A model generated the notes under the pieces. The model made no database searches. It had not been told where the DNA came from and saw nothing but the letters and a program-made list of their open reading frames with translations. From positions 7,008,501 through 7,072,500 of the forward strand of contig OY540819.1 of the NCBI GenBank assembly GCA_961205875.1: DNA of 64,000 nt. Reading direction: 5' to 3'. Positions within the stretch are counted from its first letter, which is position 1; every line of letters begins with the position of its first letter. Source of the stretch: Sialis fuliginosa (taxonomy: Eukaryota; Arthropoda; Insecta; Megaloptera; Sialidae). Of the stretch, positions 48,267-59,515 are shown piece after piece. The translations under genes were made by a program, and so were the position numbers.

Positions 48267-48773
48267 TGCTTCCTCGCAATATCGAAGATACGAGAAGCTA
48301 TGTGATCGTTTCAGATTGAGACAAAAAAAAAGTTCTGCAATTTCAAAATTTTAAATTGATTTATCCGTTTCACGTCAAGACAAACCCTTTTCGTTCCGTG
48401 TCTGTCTGTCTGTCCGTGTGTCCGTCCGTCCGTCCGTCTGTCCCCTGAATCCTTGTCACACGCATAACTCATGAACCACTGAACCGATATTATTGAAACT
48501 TGGTCGGATAGTTGGGTTTGGTTTGAGGATGGTCCCATTTCAAAATCATCAAAATCGTGTGTAAGGGGGAGGGGTGACAACCCAAAATATTTCTTTTTTC
48601 AAGATATCTCAAGAACAACACATGTTACGAGAAAATTTTATAGAATATTTTTTGTAGAGCATTAAATTTCCTATAATATGGGTCTACTACGTTTGCTGTA
48701 AAATATTCCCTTACAAATATTTATCTCAATTTATTTTTAAAATTCGTGTTTTGTTTTTCTATATTGATATTTG

Positions 48774-49993
48774 GGCTATGTTCCGATATACACTGCGAGC
48801 ACTGTGACTTCTGACGTCACTCCACTTTACTGGATTGACGTTCCGTTTTAGATTTTGTACTGGAAACGACCGCCATTTTGAAACTAATGTCAAAATAAAG
48901 ACCAGATATATTTATAACGATGAAGTGGCCAGATTCATAGTATTTCTATGCAGGACATCACTTTTAATATTCTCTCATCATATAAGTACAATAATAAATA
49001 AATAATTCAAATATTATTTTCAATAATGAAAAAAATATCAATTCAAAAAATTTATATTGTTGCGTCAATTTGCTTAATTATATTAGTGCATTTCAATTAA
49101 GGCTAAATTATTTATTCTTATTTATATTATTTATACTTACTTTTGATTATATATACCATAAATGTTATTAATTCATCTTCAAATAACCTGATAATAAAAA
49201 ATACATCCAAAGTTAACCTTAAATGCATCTGCTTCTGTCAGTTGCATTCAAATTTTGGGCTATGTTCCGATATACACTGTGAGCACTGGCCCAGTGGTGA
49301 TGACGTCATTGATCGCCGCCATTTTACTACTGCCGCAGTACTGTAGCTTTATTGCATCTGTGCTCACAGTACTCTGATCACGTGATCAAAATTTGAATGC
49401 AACTGACAGAAGCAGATGCATTTAAGGTTAACTTTGGATGTATTTTTTATTATCAGGTTATTTGAAGATGAATTAATAACATTTATGGTATATATAATCA
49501 AAAGTAAGTATAAATAAGAATAAATAATTTAGCCTTAATTGAAATGCACTAATATAATTAAGCAAATTGACGCAACAATATAAATTTTTTGAATTGATAT
49601 TTTTTTCATTATTGAAAATAATATTTGAATTATTTATTTATTATTGTACTTTATATGATGAGAGAATATTAAAAGTGATGTCCTGCATAGAAATACTATG
49701 AATCTGGCCACTTCATCGTTATAAATATATCTGGTCTTTATTTTGACATTAGTTTCAAAATGGCGGTCGTTTCCAGTACAAAATCTAAAACGGAACGTCA
49801 ATCCAGTAAAGTGGAGTGACGTCAGAAGTCACAGTGCTCGCAGTGTATATCGGAACATAGCCTTGATCACGTGATCAGAGTACTGTGAGCACAGATGCAA
49901 TAAAGCTACAGTACTGCGGCAGTAGTAAAATGGCGGCGATCAATGACGTCATCACCACTGGCCAGTGCTCACAGTGTATATCGGAACATAGCC
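48774..49993 (+). mobile_element. 'GGCTATGTTCCG' MITE, outer copy, carrying itself
   Basis: The ends GGCTATGTTCCGATATACAC and GTGTATATCGGAACATAGCC are exact inverses, with TTG outside both (48771-48773, 49994-49996). It is split at 49257 by a second copy of the same element in reverse orientation. Removing that copy leaves about 612 bp. The 3-bp duplication suggests a PIF/Harbinger-type mechanism, although TTG does not fit the usual TWA. Confidence 0.85.
49258..49862 (-). mobile_element. 'GGCTATGTTCCG' MITE, inner copy (605 bp, inverted)
   Basis: It has the same ends as the outer copy, and TTG lies outside both (49255-49257, 49863-49865). Its own uninterrupted middle reads GATCACGTGATCAAAATTTG, which is the pre-insertion site of the outer copy. 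The two copies are nearly identical; for example one has TGGCCCAGTGG where the other has TGGCCAGTGG. Inside are a CRE-like TGACGTCA and a TGATCACGTGATCA palindrome. Confidence 0.9.
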
Positions 49994-50300
49994 TTGATAT
50001 ATTAAATGTCATTTTGACGTTTTAAATGTCATTTGGGCGTTTTATATGTCACTTTGACGTTTTAAATGTCATTTTGACATTTGCATAAATTTAGATTTAG
50101 ATTGAAATTGTCAAAAAATTAAAAATATATGAAAAAATATTCAGGTGCGTTTTAAGAAAAATTTCGAACTAAGATTTTTTAGTAAAATTTGTATAAAAAT
50201 TAAATGGTTAACCAATGCCAGGCAATTTATCTGAACACTATCGGTTTTAGTGAATTTAGCACGAGGAAGCACTGTGCATTTACTAGTCAGATGTTTTTTT

Positions 50301-53034
50301 ATTTATTTTTTTCCAAAAATAACAATAGGTACATTAAATATTAATTCAAACAAAACATTTTCATAATACCTACTGCGTATAAAACCAAAATCTGCTTTGA
50401 GATAAATACCATAAACGTTATAAATAAATATCAGGAAGTAGGTACATATATTTTACTAATGCATCCAAACAAAAACAAAAGAAAATACAATAACCACGAA
50501 ATAACAAATCTTGAAAAAATAATACGATTTGTGGAACCAAATAAAATTCAACGTGTTCCGCAAGAAAATATCCGACATATTTTACCTGAGATATATAAAA
50601 TACAACAGAAATCAGAAAAGCGTTTCGCCCACGTTTATATCGACATTTTCATCAACCTTACCTATATTAAATATTTAAAATTGACATATTGTTATAGGTA
50701 TAGTACGGCAAGCCCCCGAATTGTTAAAATTGAATTCGATAGATTCGTAGATTACGAATTTTTTCGTGTGTTTTTCGAAAAGACAAAGAGCTAATTTTTC
50801 AATTCGGATAAATTTTTTGTTCTTACATATTTTTCACTAAAATACAATCGTAATTAATAAAAGTTGCTAATTGGAGAATCGTAAATAATGTATAATCTTA
50901 AAATGATTTATTATTCTATTTCAGATTCCGTAAATTAGCATGCAAACATATGTGTTTTCGACAAAATTGCAACTTTCATAAATTAAAAACTAATTAAGAT
51001 TGCATATTAGCGAAAAATAGGTAAGAACAGAATCGACTTAAAATTAGGATGTTGCTAAAAAGTTTGTACGTACATGGGGGAAGAGGGGGTATTCAAAGGT
51101 TGTAGGAACAGAAGATAGTTTATTTTTTATTTTTCATAAACCGGGTATTGTCTATTTTTTAATTATGATAACTTCTAAGAAAAAAATAGTCTGTATTTTT
51201 ATATTTAATATTAAATTTAATGGTGTCGTTCTGAAGTCAAAATAAAGAACTATAAGATAATACAGTTAATAAATGTGTTAAACAAATATATAAGATAAAT
51301 ATTATTTATTTTTTTGGAAAGTACTTCACTTAATTTTAATCAAGTACTTTGGTGTGAAAATTATTTATTGACTCTCCAATGTTCATTTCGGAAATATAAT
51401 AAGTTATAAATAAATTACTTAAATTATTTTTAGCTCCTTGATTCAATTTAATAACAAAACATAAATAAACAATATGCATTATTTCAAACGTAGTACATAA
51501 AACTATTATTTCATAAATAATTGAAATTTTCTAGTATGTACACAAATGCGAATTCATAGTACAAACTAGGTACAAGTATAAAGGTATACATAATAGGATC
51601 TATTTTTCAAGTATGAATAAACAGGCGTGATTGCTAGTATAATAACAAGGAAGACTTATTTGTACTCATAATATTTACTTCACCTATATGTTCCTAAGTA
51701 TGTGAATATAATTAACTTTCAATTAATTATTATTGCAAACTTAGAGATAATATAAACACATACCACCATAAGAAAACAGTTTTCTTGTTACTCGTGTCTA
51801 CTCATTCATAATTAATAAATACCTGCTATTATGTGCGTTTTTATTAATATCAATGATTTTAGTGGCTATATTATTTTTCTAAATATCACTTGTTTCATCA
51901 AATGCTTCAAAATGTAATTTTAAGAAAGACATACGGCAATTGTTATCTAATCTTACAAAATATTCTTTAAAACCAAATTCAAATATATGTACATTGTACA
52001 TATATATCTACAAATATAAACATACGAATTTTCCCTTAACATGACTGAAGGTAAACATATTTATAATATCACAATATACCTTCCCTTTAAAATAATATTA
52101 TTAAAGAAATCCTTTGTCTTTTGTCATAACTAAAGAGATATGTATGAAAATATTTATTTTGTGGCAGAAGTTAATGAAGCCGCAAGTAAAAGAAAAAAAA
52201 GTAAGTATAAAATGTTAATAATTGTAATTATGTGACGTTTTATTTAAAGAGAAATAAGTGAGAAAATTTATTAAGTCAGTTAAATTTTTATCAAAAGAAT
52301 AAGATGGGTTTACATTGTTGTCATTATTTGGTAAAACATAATTGGTTTTGGCAAATAAAACTAACAATATGAAAAATTAAATTTGTTATAGTAAAATTAT
52401 TATAATTTTTATTACTTTTTTAATACAGTAAGCTCCTAGAGTATCTACTAATTATGAATTACGACGATTTTTTATAATTAGTGATGTCTGTGTGTCTATC
52501 TGTGAATGCTCCATAAACAAAACGATATATAACATATAAACACGGAATATTAAAAAAAAATTAATTGATGTTTATCTCGTAAATGGAACTTTACAATTGA
52601 CAATTTATTTAAATAATTTGTATACTGTTAATGGATTTTTTATAATTAGAACATTTTTTGGTATGATACACCGTGTTTAAACATTAGATTTTATATAATA
52701 ATGTATATCTACAAAAAATTATGTGGTGGTTAGGCAGTTATTATGTTCAGCGTAATTGAAACATCTATGAAGAATTTAAAAAATATAAAATTTAATTATT
52801 TGAATCTAAGTTCGAATTTTGAATCATGAAAATATACATATAAAATCTAATTGAATTTTTGATATCCGTTTATTTAATCTTTGATAGTAAAAACTTTTTT
52901 TGTTAATTGTCAAGTAAAATTATTACACCTTTTTACAAACTACATTACTTTTAATTATCCCCTTCCGCATTTATTTCCGTATATCCTTTCACAACTACCC
53001 TATTTTCAACCGATCTATATCTACAATAGATAAA
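50301..53034. other. AT-rich unassigned DNA, includes the longest ATG frame
   Basis: The frame at 50459-50794 (plus) is the longest in the window, 111 codons. It is rich in Lys, Ile, Asn and Arg, as expected from A-rich DNA, and has no recognised domain, signal peptide or promoter context. I do not call it a gene. An exon-like segment lies at 52168-52200. Confidence 0.5.
52168..52200 (+). other. Candidate 33-nt micro-exon (unverified)
   Basis: An acceptor (TATTTATTTTGTGGCAG) and a perfect donor (GTAAGTATAA) bound 33 nt. In phase 0 it reads KLMKPQVKEKK, in phase 1 VNEAASKRKK; both are open. Phase 0 is compatible with the candidate at 55480. Confidence 0.22.
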
Positions 53035-53318
53035 TTAAAAACACATTAATTTACACTGATTAGAATATTGCGTGAACGTAAACTCATTACATAAACTATA
53101 CGCATTGCGAATACAATGCATAAATATCGCTTCCGACCGACCTAAGATATTGTTCTTCGCACCTGCATCCTTCACAAATAAAGGGAGAGCAATTCCGGTG
53201 ATCTTATTTTCTGGAACAAACACCGCAGGCTGTGTTCTGTAGCTTTACGTGACCAAGTTTCAACTATACTATTGGCCAGATAACTGAGGTCGAAGCCTGG
53301 GAAGCAATTGGAGCTCGA
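53035..53318 (-). pseudogene. Possible decayed coding fragment
   Basis: On the minus strand two overlapping open frames of ordinary, non-A-rich composition cover a less AT-rich island. One (53172-53318) contains FDLSYLANSIVETWSRKATE; the other (53035-53223) contains NKITGIALPLFVKDAGAKNN. A change of frame around 53200 would join them, as in a frameshifted relic. Neither matches a family I recognise. A chance island or an untranslated repeat are alternatives. Confidence 0.2.
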
Positions 53319-53437
53319 TTAACAGTCAAGCGGGTGAATTCTTTATTTAAAGCGTCTTTTTGCTTTGCAACGTATTCATAGAACGTAAAATATGCTTAGA
53401 ATTCAAATATTTTATCCTCGCCACTTTTTATTATGTA

Positions 53438-53908
53438 CTATGGGCTTCAAAAGTCGTCTGCCACCATAAAGGTCAGAATCACTTACAACAGATTCAACAA
53501 TATTAAAACAAACATCATCGGTTATCTTTTTCTAGAGCAAAGCTTATATAGGTAATTACATCATTTAAAAAAAACACACAAATATACGTCCATTTTATTA
53601 ATTAATTTTATATCAAGCTTAACATATTTAAATATTAAAATTCTGAATATCATATCAATATTTTATTGCCACAAAATTTACTTATACCATTTTAAATAGA
53701 TTAATAATTTATTTAATCGCACAAATATATATGAGTAATATAAACGAAGAGTACTTCTTTCTTTAGCAAATGAGTTTCAAAATTTCTGTCATTGTTTGGT
53801 ACATGGAGAAATGATTTAAATATTATTATAATCAAATAGGAGGAGTTTACTAAGTTTGTGATAAGCGAGTTTGAATGAAAACTGGACGACCACTTCTGCA
53901 TTTCACTG
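53438..53908 (-). mobile_element. 'CAGTCRCCTGCA' Tc1-like MITE, copy 1 (471 bp)
   Basis: It is homologous, in opposite orientation, to 62633-63022, where the ends are clearer. Shared blocks include TATCTTTTTCTA, ATCATCGGTTATC, ACTTAGTAAACTCC-type sequence and GTGCGATTAAAT-type sequence. TA lies at both borders. The frame at 53713-53919 and the one at 62661-62888 are translations of the shared sequence. Confidence 0.75.
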
Positions 53909-54592
53909 TACATATTCATATAAGTAGGATGTAACTGCCCTTATATTTACAATATGGAATAAAATTTACACATTTATCTGGGGAGAGCTTAGTGTAGATA
54001 TTTTTGCTTCCTCGCCATAATAATATATCCCAATTTCAAAATACAAAATGCTGTGTAGATCATTTTGCCAATAAAAGGATCAAAACTAGTAATACATAAC
54101 ATATATTTCATTTTTAATTTACATTTCTGTGCGTCTTTTAACCAAATTCTAGTTATAACTTTAAACTAGAATTTAATCTTGCAAAATCAGACTTTTAATT
54201 AAATACGAATTGAAAAACCCAGACAGATCGTTTGGTTTATTTTCTTTTAATTTTAGTTATAATAATGGGATAAAAATTGTGAATTTAAAAAAGATAAAAA
54301 TAAAAATGCTATTCCAAACTAATCTTAATATTAATCTCTGCAGATTGATTTAACAGCTTCGCAAAATATGGTGTAGAATTTTAATAAGAATTTTTATTCC
54401 AATATTAGTTTAATTTTAAAATTTTCCAAAAAAAAACTATTAAAAAGTATATTCATTATAACATAACATTCAAACTACTATTACTATCAGATTAGCCGCA
54501 TATATAAGTATGATATTTGTTTATAATTAAATATTATGATAAAAAAGAAAACGAGATAAAATATCTGCCTTGGGATCCACGGGACTTTCTTA

Positions 54593-54610
54593 TACCTAAC
54601 CTAACCTAAC
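54593..54610. repeat. Interstitial CCTAA run (insect telomere-type)
   Basis: ACCTAACCTAACCTAAC has three CCTAA units, the TTAGG insect telomere unit on the opposite strand. Too short to mean a telomere. Confidence 0.6.
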
Positions 54611-55157
54611 AGTGAATTGTATACGTGATTCTTTGTTTATTTAAACATTTCTAACAAACTAACAAGAATGAACAAAATGAATAATTTTATATTTATATAA
54701 CAAGTGATTTTTTTTAACGTAAAAACTGAAAACGGATGTTTACTCTTGTAAATTTTTGGATTTTTGAATTATTTTTGAAATAAGAAAAAAATGTTTTAGA
54801 TAAAAAATGTCGAGTATGTTATTATCTATAATTTATTCCCCATACATTTTTTTTCTCTGTTATGAACCATTTGAATTATAATTAAATTTTTTTTTCAAAA
54901 ATTCGTTTTTATAAAAAAAATGAATAGAACATAAATTATAGATATAGATATTACCTACATTTTTTAACTTGACCATTTTTCTCTATTTCGCACTGTTTCA
55001 GAGTAATTCGAAAAATTAAAAAATCGACGTAGGTAAACATCCGTATCCGGTTGAAAGATCGTTTTCAAAAATAGGACGTTTTCTCCCCAGCCAAAAATTA
55101 ATCTTAAATATGAAATATCACTCTTCTACGATTTGTCGTATTTGAGTTACAGCGCTT

Positions 55158-55191
55158 ACAGACAGACAGACAGACAGACGGACACACAGAC
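55158..55191 (+). repeat. CAGA/GACA microsatellite
   Basis: About six CAGA units (CAGACAGACAGACAGACAGA) then CGGACACACAGACATC, followed by GAAAATAGTCAGAATGGATT. It may be the tail of a dispersed repeat different from the GTCY element. Confidence 0.8.
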
Positions 55192-55479
55192 ATCATGGCG
55201 AAAATAGTCAGAATGGATTCAGGGAAGGTCAAAATAGATAATTCCGTCAAAATCCGGAGTTCGAAAAAAATCGGCTTCACTATACTTACTTATACTAATG
55301 TATATTTCATATACATGGTATAAGAAAGTAAAAATATATGAAATCATACATATTTATAATTTATTTTCAAAATGAAATTGATAACGTAAATTAGTGGCGG
55401 TTATTTTTTTTAAAATTCCGTATTTAAAATTCGTCTCGGTCGACCAAAAGTATTGGTGCGATCGTTTCTCTATTTATAG

Positions 55480-55533
55480 GATTTTGATTTGCACAGTACT
55501 GCAGCAGAATCAATCTACCATGTCGATGCAGAG
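55480..55533 (+). other. Candidate 54-nt coding exon (unverified)
   Basis: An acceptor (GTTTCTCTATTTATAG) and a donor (GAG then GTAAGG) bound exactly 18 codons. In phase 0 they read DFDLHSTAAESIYHVDAE, varied and protein-like in composition. GC content is well above background. Phase 2 is also open, and an alternative acceptor lies 17 nt in (TTTGCACAG). Phase 0 is compatible with the segment at 52168 but the protein is not recognised. This is the best of the plus-strand exon candidates. Confidence 0.3.
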
Positions 55534-55848
55534 GTAAGGTTATATTTTCATGTTTTGAAATATTACTAATTCATTAATATATGTAGGTATATTTGAAACC
55601 TGGGCTATAAAATACTCACACTATAGGAAAATACTTTTTTCAATCGTTACGACTTCCGTGCGAGCTAAAACCCAACACCGTTTTCAAAACTTTGTATAAA
55701 TAGATTCATAAAATAAAGCTACATTTAGACTACAAAAGACGCGTGATATGAAAAGTTTTGTATAAGAAGTGTATCCAACTAAATGATTTTTGAAAACAAC
55801 GAAACTGACGAAATATGATAAAGTAAATATTTATTTATTTATGTATGT

Positions 55849-56060
55849 AACTAGAATTTCTCCGCGGCTTCGCCTGCGTGTATTTCAAAATCGGCGAATG
55901 CCTGCGCAACTGGCAGTGATAGTGATTTAATTACACAAACATTACTGTTATTGATAATGTATTTTATTCTTAAATTATTTGTATATAATAATTAAAGCCC
56001 TCTAAAAATCGGTTCAGTATTGTAATCGTATCAAATCAGAAATAAACAAATAAACAGGCC
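55849..56060 (+). repeat. Insect 'GGCTTCGCCTGCGTG' interspersed repeat
   Basis: AACTAGAATTTCTCCGCGGC then TTCGCCTGCGTG starts it; ATCGGTTCAGTATTG and AATAAACAAATAAACAGGCC end it. It is a relative of 24493 in layout. A shorter copy is at 59418. Confidence 0.6.
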
Positions 56061-56110
56061 ATAGCTCTAAAAACTACAAAAAAATTAATTACATTGCCTG
56101 TAAAAAGACG

Positions 56111-56598
56111 TATAAGGTGCAGTGGGGTAAGTACAGACCGGTTTTTGCATAGTTGGACTTTGAACCCATAAATTTTCAATCTGCTATATAAATACTTAAT
56201 ATTTTCAGTATCAAATGATTGATTGACTAGTTTAAATTGAATAGGACGCCAATTTTCTTTGTATATTTGCATTATGATAGGAAATTGTAAAAAATGTCAA
56301 CTACAGTGCACTTGCCCCATTTTCGGGGCAAGTGTATTAGCGGTAGTTAAAAACGCTTTGAAGCATTATTTCATATGCTATGGGGCAAAAGCAGAATTGT
56401 GAATACGCCTAGTATAAAATGCTTTTTACCGCATCAAGATACGTTGTTTAGTTTTGGAGTAGTGAACTTTTTAAACAAGTTGGTATTAACTTTTAGTAGT
56501 TCACTACATATTAGATATTACAATTTCACTCGTATTATAATAAAAAACCTCGTTAATGTACTTGCCCCATTTCTGCACTTACCCTACTGCACCTTATA
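56111..56598. mobile_element. 'AAGGTGCAGTGGGGTAAGT' element, 488 bp with flanks
   Basis: The left end TATAAGGTGCAGTGGGGTAA is inverted at the right (TTACCCTACTGCACCTTATA). TATA or TA may be the target duplication. Inside, ACTTGCCCCATTTTCGGGGC then AAGT forms a 10-bp-stem hairpin, and ACTTGCCCCATTTCTGC recurs near the right end. The frames at 56036-56272 and 56375-56674 cross the borders and are not genes. Confidence 0.8.
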
Positions 56599-56852
56599 TA
56601 AACTAAAAAGAAAAAATATTTACTTTGTACAGACCAAGCAAATACCCAAAAAAAAAAATTTTAATGGATTTTAGTCAACAAAAAATGCATAAAATTAAAG
56701 TTTTGGACTGTAAGAATCTATTAGGATTTATATTTGACATTCATACACAGTGAAAAATGTATATATTTATATTGGATGTACATAAAAATGCTTGAAACTA
56801 GTGTACTTATCATAAAATCATAAAAAGTGCCTAATTCTTTGCTTACATTTAA

Positions 56853-57025
56853 GGTCGATCTAGACTACCGTGCCAGTTTCGGTCCAGTCTCACTCCAGTC
56901 AAATATTCAGTATGGTAATACTGTATCGGATACCTATAGTGTGAATGATTTCATTGTTTATTGTATATTTATATTTGATTGGAGCAAAACCGGACCGAAA
57001 CCGGCACGATAGTCTGGATCAACCC
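56853..57025. mobile_element. 'GGTCGATCC' hairpin MITE, copy 2, TTAA-flanked
   Basis: TTAA at 56849-56852 and 57026-57029. The left arm GGTCGATCTAGACTACCGTG is inverted at the right as CACGATAGTCTGGATCAACC. The AGTCAAATATTCAGTATGGT loop block is shared with copy 1 at 35595. Overlapping frames on both strands are the palindrome translated. Confidence 0.85.
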
Positions 57026-57029
57026 TTAA

Positions 57030-57595
57030 TGAGTTTTTAATATCTTTATAAATATTTAAATACTTGAGCATTTTGTGTTCAATTTTCAGAAAAATTGATG
57101 TCTTAAACATATTTTCATAATGTCTATAATTGACTTTAACTATTAAATCAGTTCTCTGCTGTTCATCCATAATAAAAAGGTAATAATAATGTAAATTACT
57201 ATTCAACACAAATCGTTTAATTTCGACTGCAGTCTAATCGAAGCTTAACAACAAGTCACTAAAAACGCGCGAACCAGAAATGCAAGAGCTGTAAAATTAT
57301 AATAATAGCTGTAAATACTGGGATTATGTGTTATTGTCGGGGTGTTTGTATTCATTCCTCACGCTAATATGAACTTTAATCGTTGGTTGTCGTGATTCTT
57401 GCTTGTAATAGAAAATATAAAACTATTATAGGTACCTAAACACAAAACATTAATGTGTTTTCAAAAATTTGATTTGTGCCGTTGTTGTAAATGAAAGATT
57501 TGCCGCATGACTGATACGGTAGTAAAATTTTAAGGGTTGGCTATTTTAAATATTTTAGTAGTAAGGGTATTGATTTTTTTATCACGTTAAAAGTA
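57030..57595. other. Unassigned DNA
   Basis: No gene, repeat family or motif is recognised. Confidence 0.5.
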
Positions 57596-57603
57596 CCTAT
57601 ATG

Positions 57604-58010
57604 CAGTGGCGTAGATAGGGAGGGGATTAAGGGGATCAATCCCCCCCCCCATGAGTCTACTTCATGAGAAAACTCGAAGACATTTTTTTAAAGTCTTGTA
57701 GTATGAATAAAATAATAAAAGTAAATAGGAACAATTGGGTAAATTAAGAGTAAAAAAAAGGTCTTCAGTTATTGCTTGGTTTTCAATTCAATGACCTTTT
57801 TTAGTATCAAGGAGTAGCCTAACTATAATTTATATAACAATATGATTAAAAAAAAAAAAGTCATTCATTTCAAAATAATAATTTTTTTTTTTTAATTTTG
57901 CATATTTTTGGGGCTCCTCAACCACCTCTTGCCCCGGGGCCCCCAAGCTTCTAGTTACGGCCCTAGTCATATCCCCCCTCCCCCATCGCAAAAAGCTATC
58001 TACGCCACTG
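57604..58010. mobile_element. hAT-like MITE, 'CAGTGGCGTAGATAG' ends
   Basis: The left end CAGTGGCGTAGATAG is inverted at the right (CTATCTACGCCACTG). The 8 bp outside are CCTATATG and CCTATACG, 7 of 8 identical, as expected of an aged hAT duplication. A second hAT-like end lies inside (about 57905-57967): minus strand CTAGGGCCGTAACTAGAAGC, then a GGGGCC-rich block, without a partner. Confidence 0.9.
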
Positions 58011-58019
58011 CCTATACGC

Positions 58020-58381
58020 CGTGTTGAATTTATATTTTTAAGAGATTTTATAGACTATATGTAGATAACGAAAACATATGTACACCCCAATTTACCTACT
58101 CTCGTTTTCAACTATACCATTTTATCCGAACTGTCGTTTTCTCCATATACATTCAATTTTAATGTCATATTTACCCGTGAGGTTAAAATTGTACCATATT
58201 TTAAAGCAATATTGCGGTGTGACGACTTAAAATTTTCGATATTTTTTTACATATTTTGAATGTAAAATATATTAAGAGTATATTGTGAAAATTGTAGACC
58301 CAAATTGTTTTTATGAATTTATAGCAAATAGAAGAGAACGTAGTGTAATTATATATTTTTTATGAATGAAAAATCTGTTAC
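58020..58381. other. AT-rich unassigned DNA
   Basis: No gene or repeat family is recognised. GTGTGACGACTT at 58217 and GGCGTCACACCGC at 58650 form a loose inverted pair around the next MITE. Confidence 0.4.
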
Positions 58382-58384
58382 TAA

Positions 58385-58621
58385 CCTTGGGTTGCACAAA
58401 GCAAAATTAATCACAATTAGTTAATCAGTTGTTTTAAAACTATTATTACGTCAATTCTAAAAAACAATCACGGTTATGATATATTTTCTAAGGTAAAAAA
58501 TAATCATATTTAGTGAATTGTTTATTTACAAATTGAAATTAAGTTTAGAATTAACATTAATCATGGTTTGAAAACAACTGATTAACTAGTTGTGGTTAAC
58601 TTTGCTTTATGCAACCCGAGG
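58385..58621. mobile_element. PIF/Harbinger-like MITE, 237 bp
   Basis: TAA outside both ends (58382-58384, 58622-58624). The left end CCTTGGGTTGCACAAAGC is inverted at the right (GCTTTATGCAACCCGAGG) with few changes, and the pairing goes on for about 50 bp through TAATCAGTTGTTTT. The TAA duplication fits PIF/Harbinger. Confidence 0.85.
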
Positions 58622-59417
58622 TAAATCTTTAAAAGTTTAACATTTCAGGCGTCACACCGCAATAAACGTTTATTTTTTCCGCACACTTTTGGTTTTAGTT
58701 AGTTATCAAGAACAAAGACAAACGAATTCATAAATATGTCCTCAATTAAAATCAACCCTAACTTGATTTCACTCATTCCAGTCCTTAGAAATATAAAAAG
58801 ACTAGAATGATAACTCAATCTTAAAAACCTGTCTCGCGAAATAGACAGAATAGCATAGAAAAACCTATTTTTCTAGCGAGTTACTATACGTTGACTGACA
58901 GTTTATCTAAAAACATTAGATTCACATGATATGATGGTATAACTATAGAAACAATTAAATCATTTGAGATAAAAGAATAGAAGGAGCAAATAAATACGTT
59001 ATTAATATTTCCAACAGTTTGCATTCTCCCATTGTATATGTTCTTCCTGTACTATATCTAATGTTCCAGTCTTTTCGCTCGGTAATATTTTACAGATGAG
59101 TTACTTTAATAACAAAATAGAAATGACACTTATATAATTATATATTATTTCTGCAATGTTAAATATTACATTATATCGTTTTATTCAACGCATTATAGAT
59201 CCCTAGATGATAACTGATTTATTGCCGATAAACAATTAGTTGTTTTAAACAATATGCAAGCTGTTCTTGAACGTTAACTTAATGAATTGACAAAGTTTAC
59301 AGACGAGAAAAACAATGACTGGCAAAACTAACAATAACTAACATAAGATAAAAAACATGATTAATCGCTGTATACTGTTAATTTCACTGCGATCGTTTAT
59401 TTCAATTATATTTATTA

Positions 59418-59515
59418 CAATAATGTCTCTGAAGCTTCGCCTGCTTATAATTCTAAATCGGTGAATGACGGCACAATAAAATTAATTTAATTACATAATA
59501 TCACAGCTAGAAAAT
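59418..59515 (+). repeat. Insect 'GCTTCGCCTGC' repeat, short copy
   Basis: GTCTCTGAAGCTTCGCCTGC, then CTAAATCGGTGAATGACGGC and TTTAATTACATAATATCAC match the first half of 55849-56060. Confidence 0.55.

Larger units (their letters stand above)
48267..50300 (+). mobile_element. GTCY element, copy 3, split by a nested MITE
   Basis: It starts TGCTTCCTCGCAATATCG and ends CAGATG plus a T run, colinear with copy 1. It is interrupted between TATTGATATTTG and TTGATATATTAAATG by the 1.2-kb nest at 48774-49993. The 20-bp tandem array resumes at about 50007. The frame at 48311-48580 (minus) is the repeat translated. Confidence 0.9.
53909..56110. other. AT-rich unassigned DNA with small features
   Basis: Contains TGCTTCCTCGCC at 54006 (possibly a fragment of the GTCY element's first bases), a CCTAA run, a GACA microsatellite, an exon-like segment and a repeat, each listed separately. 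No gene recognised. Confidence 0.5.

Noticed and set aside
50459..50794. Longest ATG frame, 111 codons
   Set aside because: Lys/Ile/Asn-rich as expected from A-rich DNA, no recognised domain, no promoter or splice context. A frame of this length is expected by chance in 64 kb.
54593..54610. CCTAA run as a telomere
   Set aside because: Only three units, internal to the window, with ordinary sequence on both sides.
56827..57209. Two overlapping ORFs sharing FGPV-like residues
   Set aside because: They are the two arms of the hairpin MITE at 56853-57025 translated on opposite strands.
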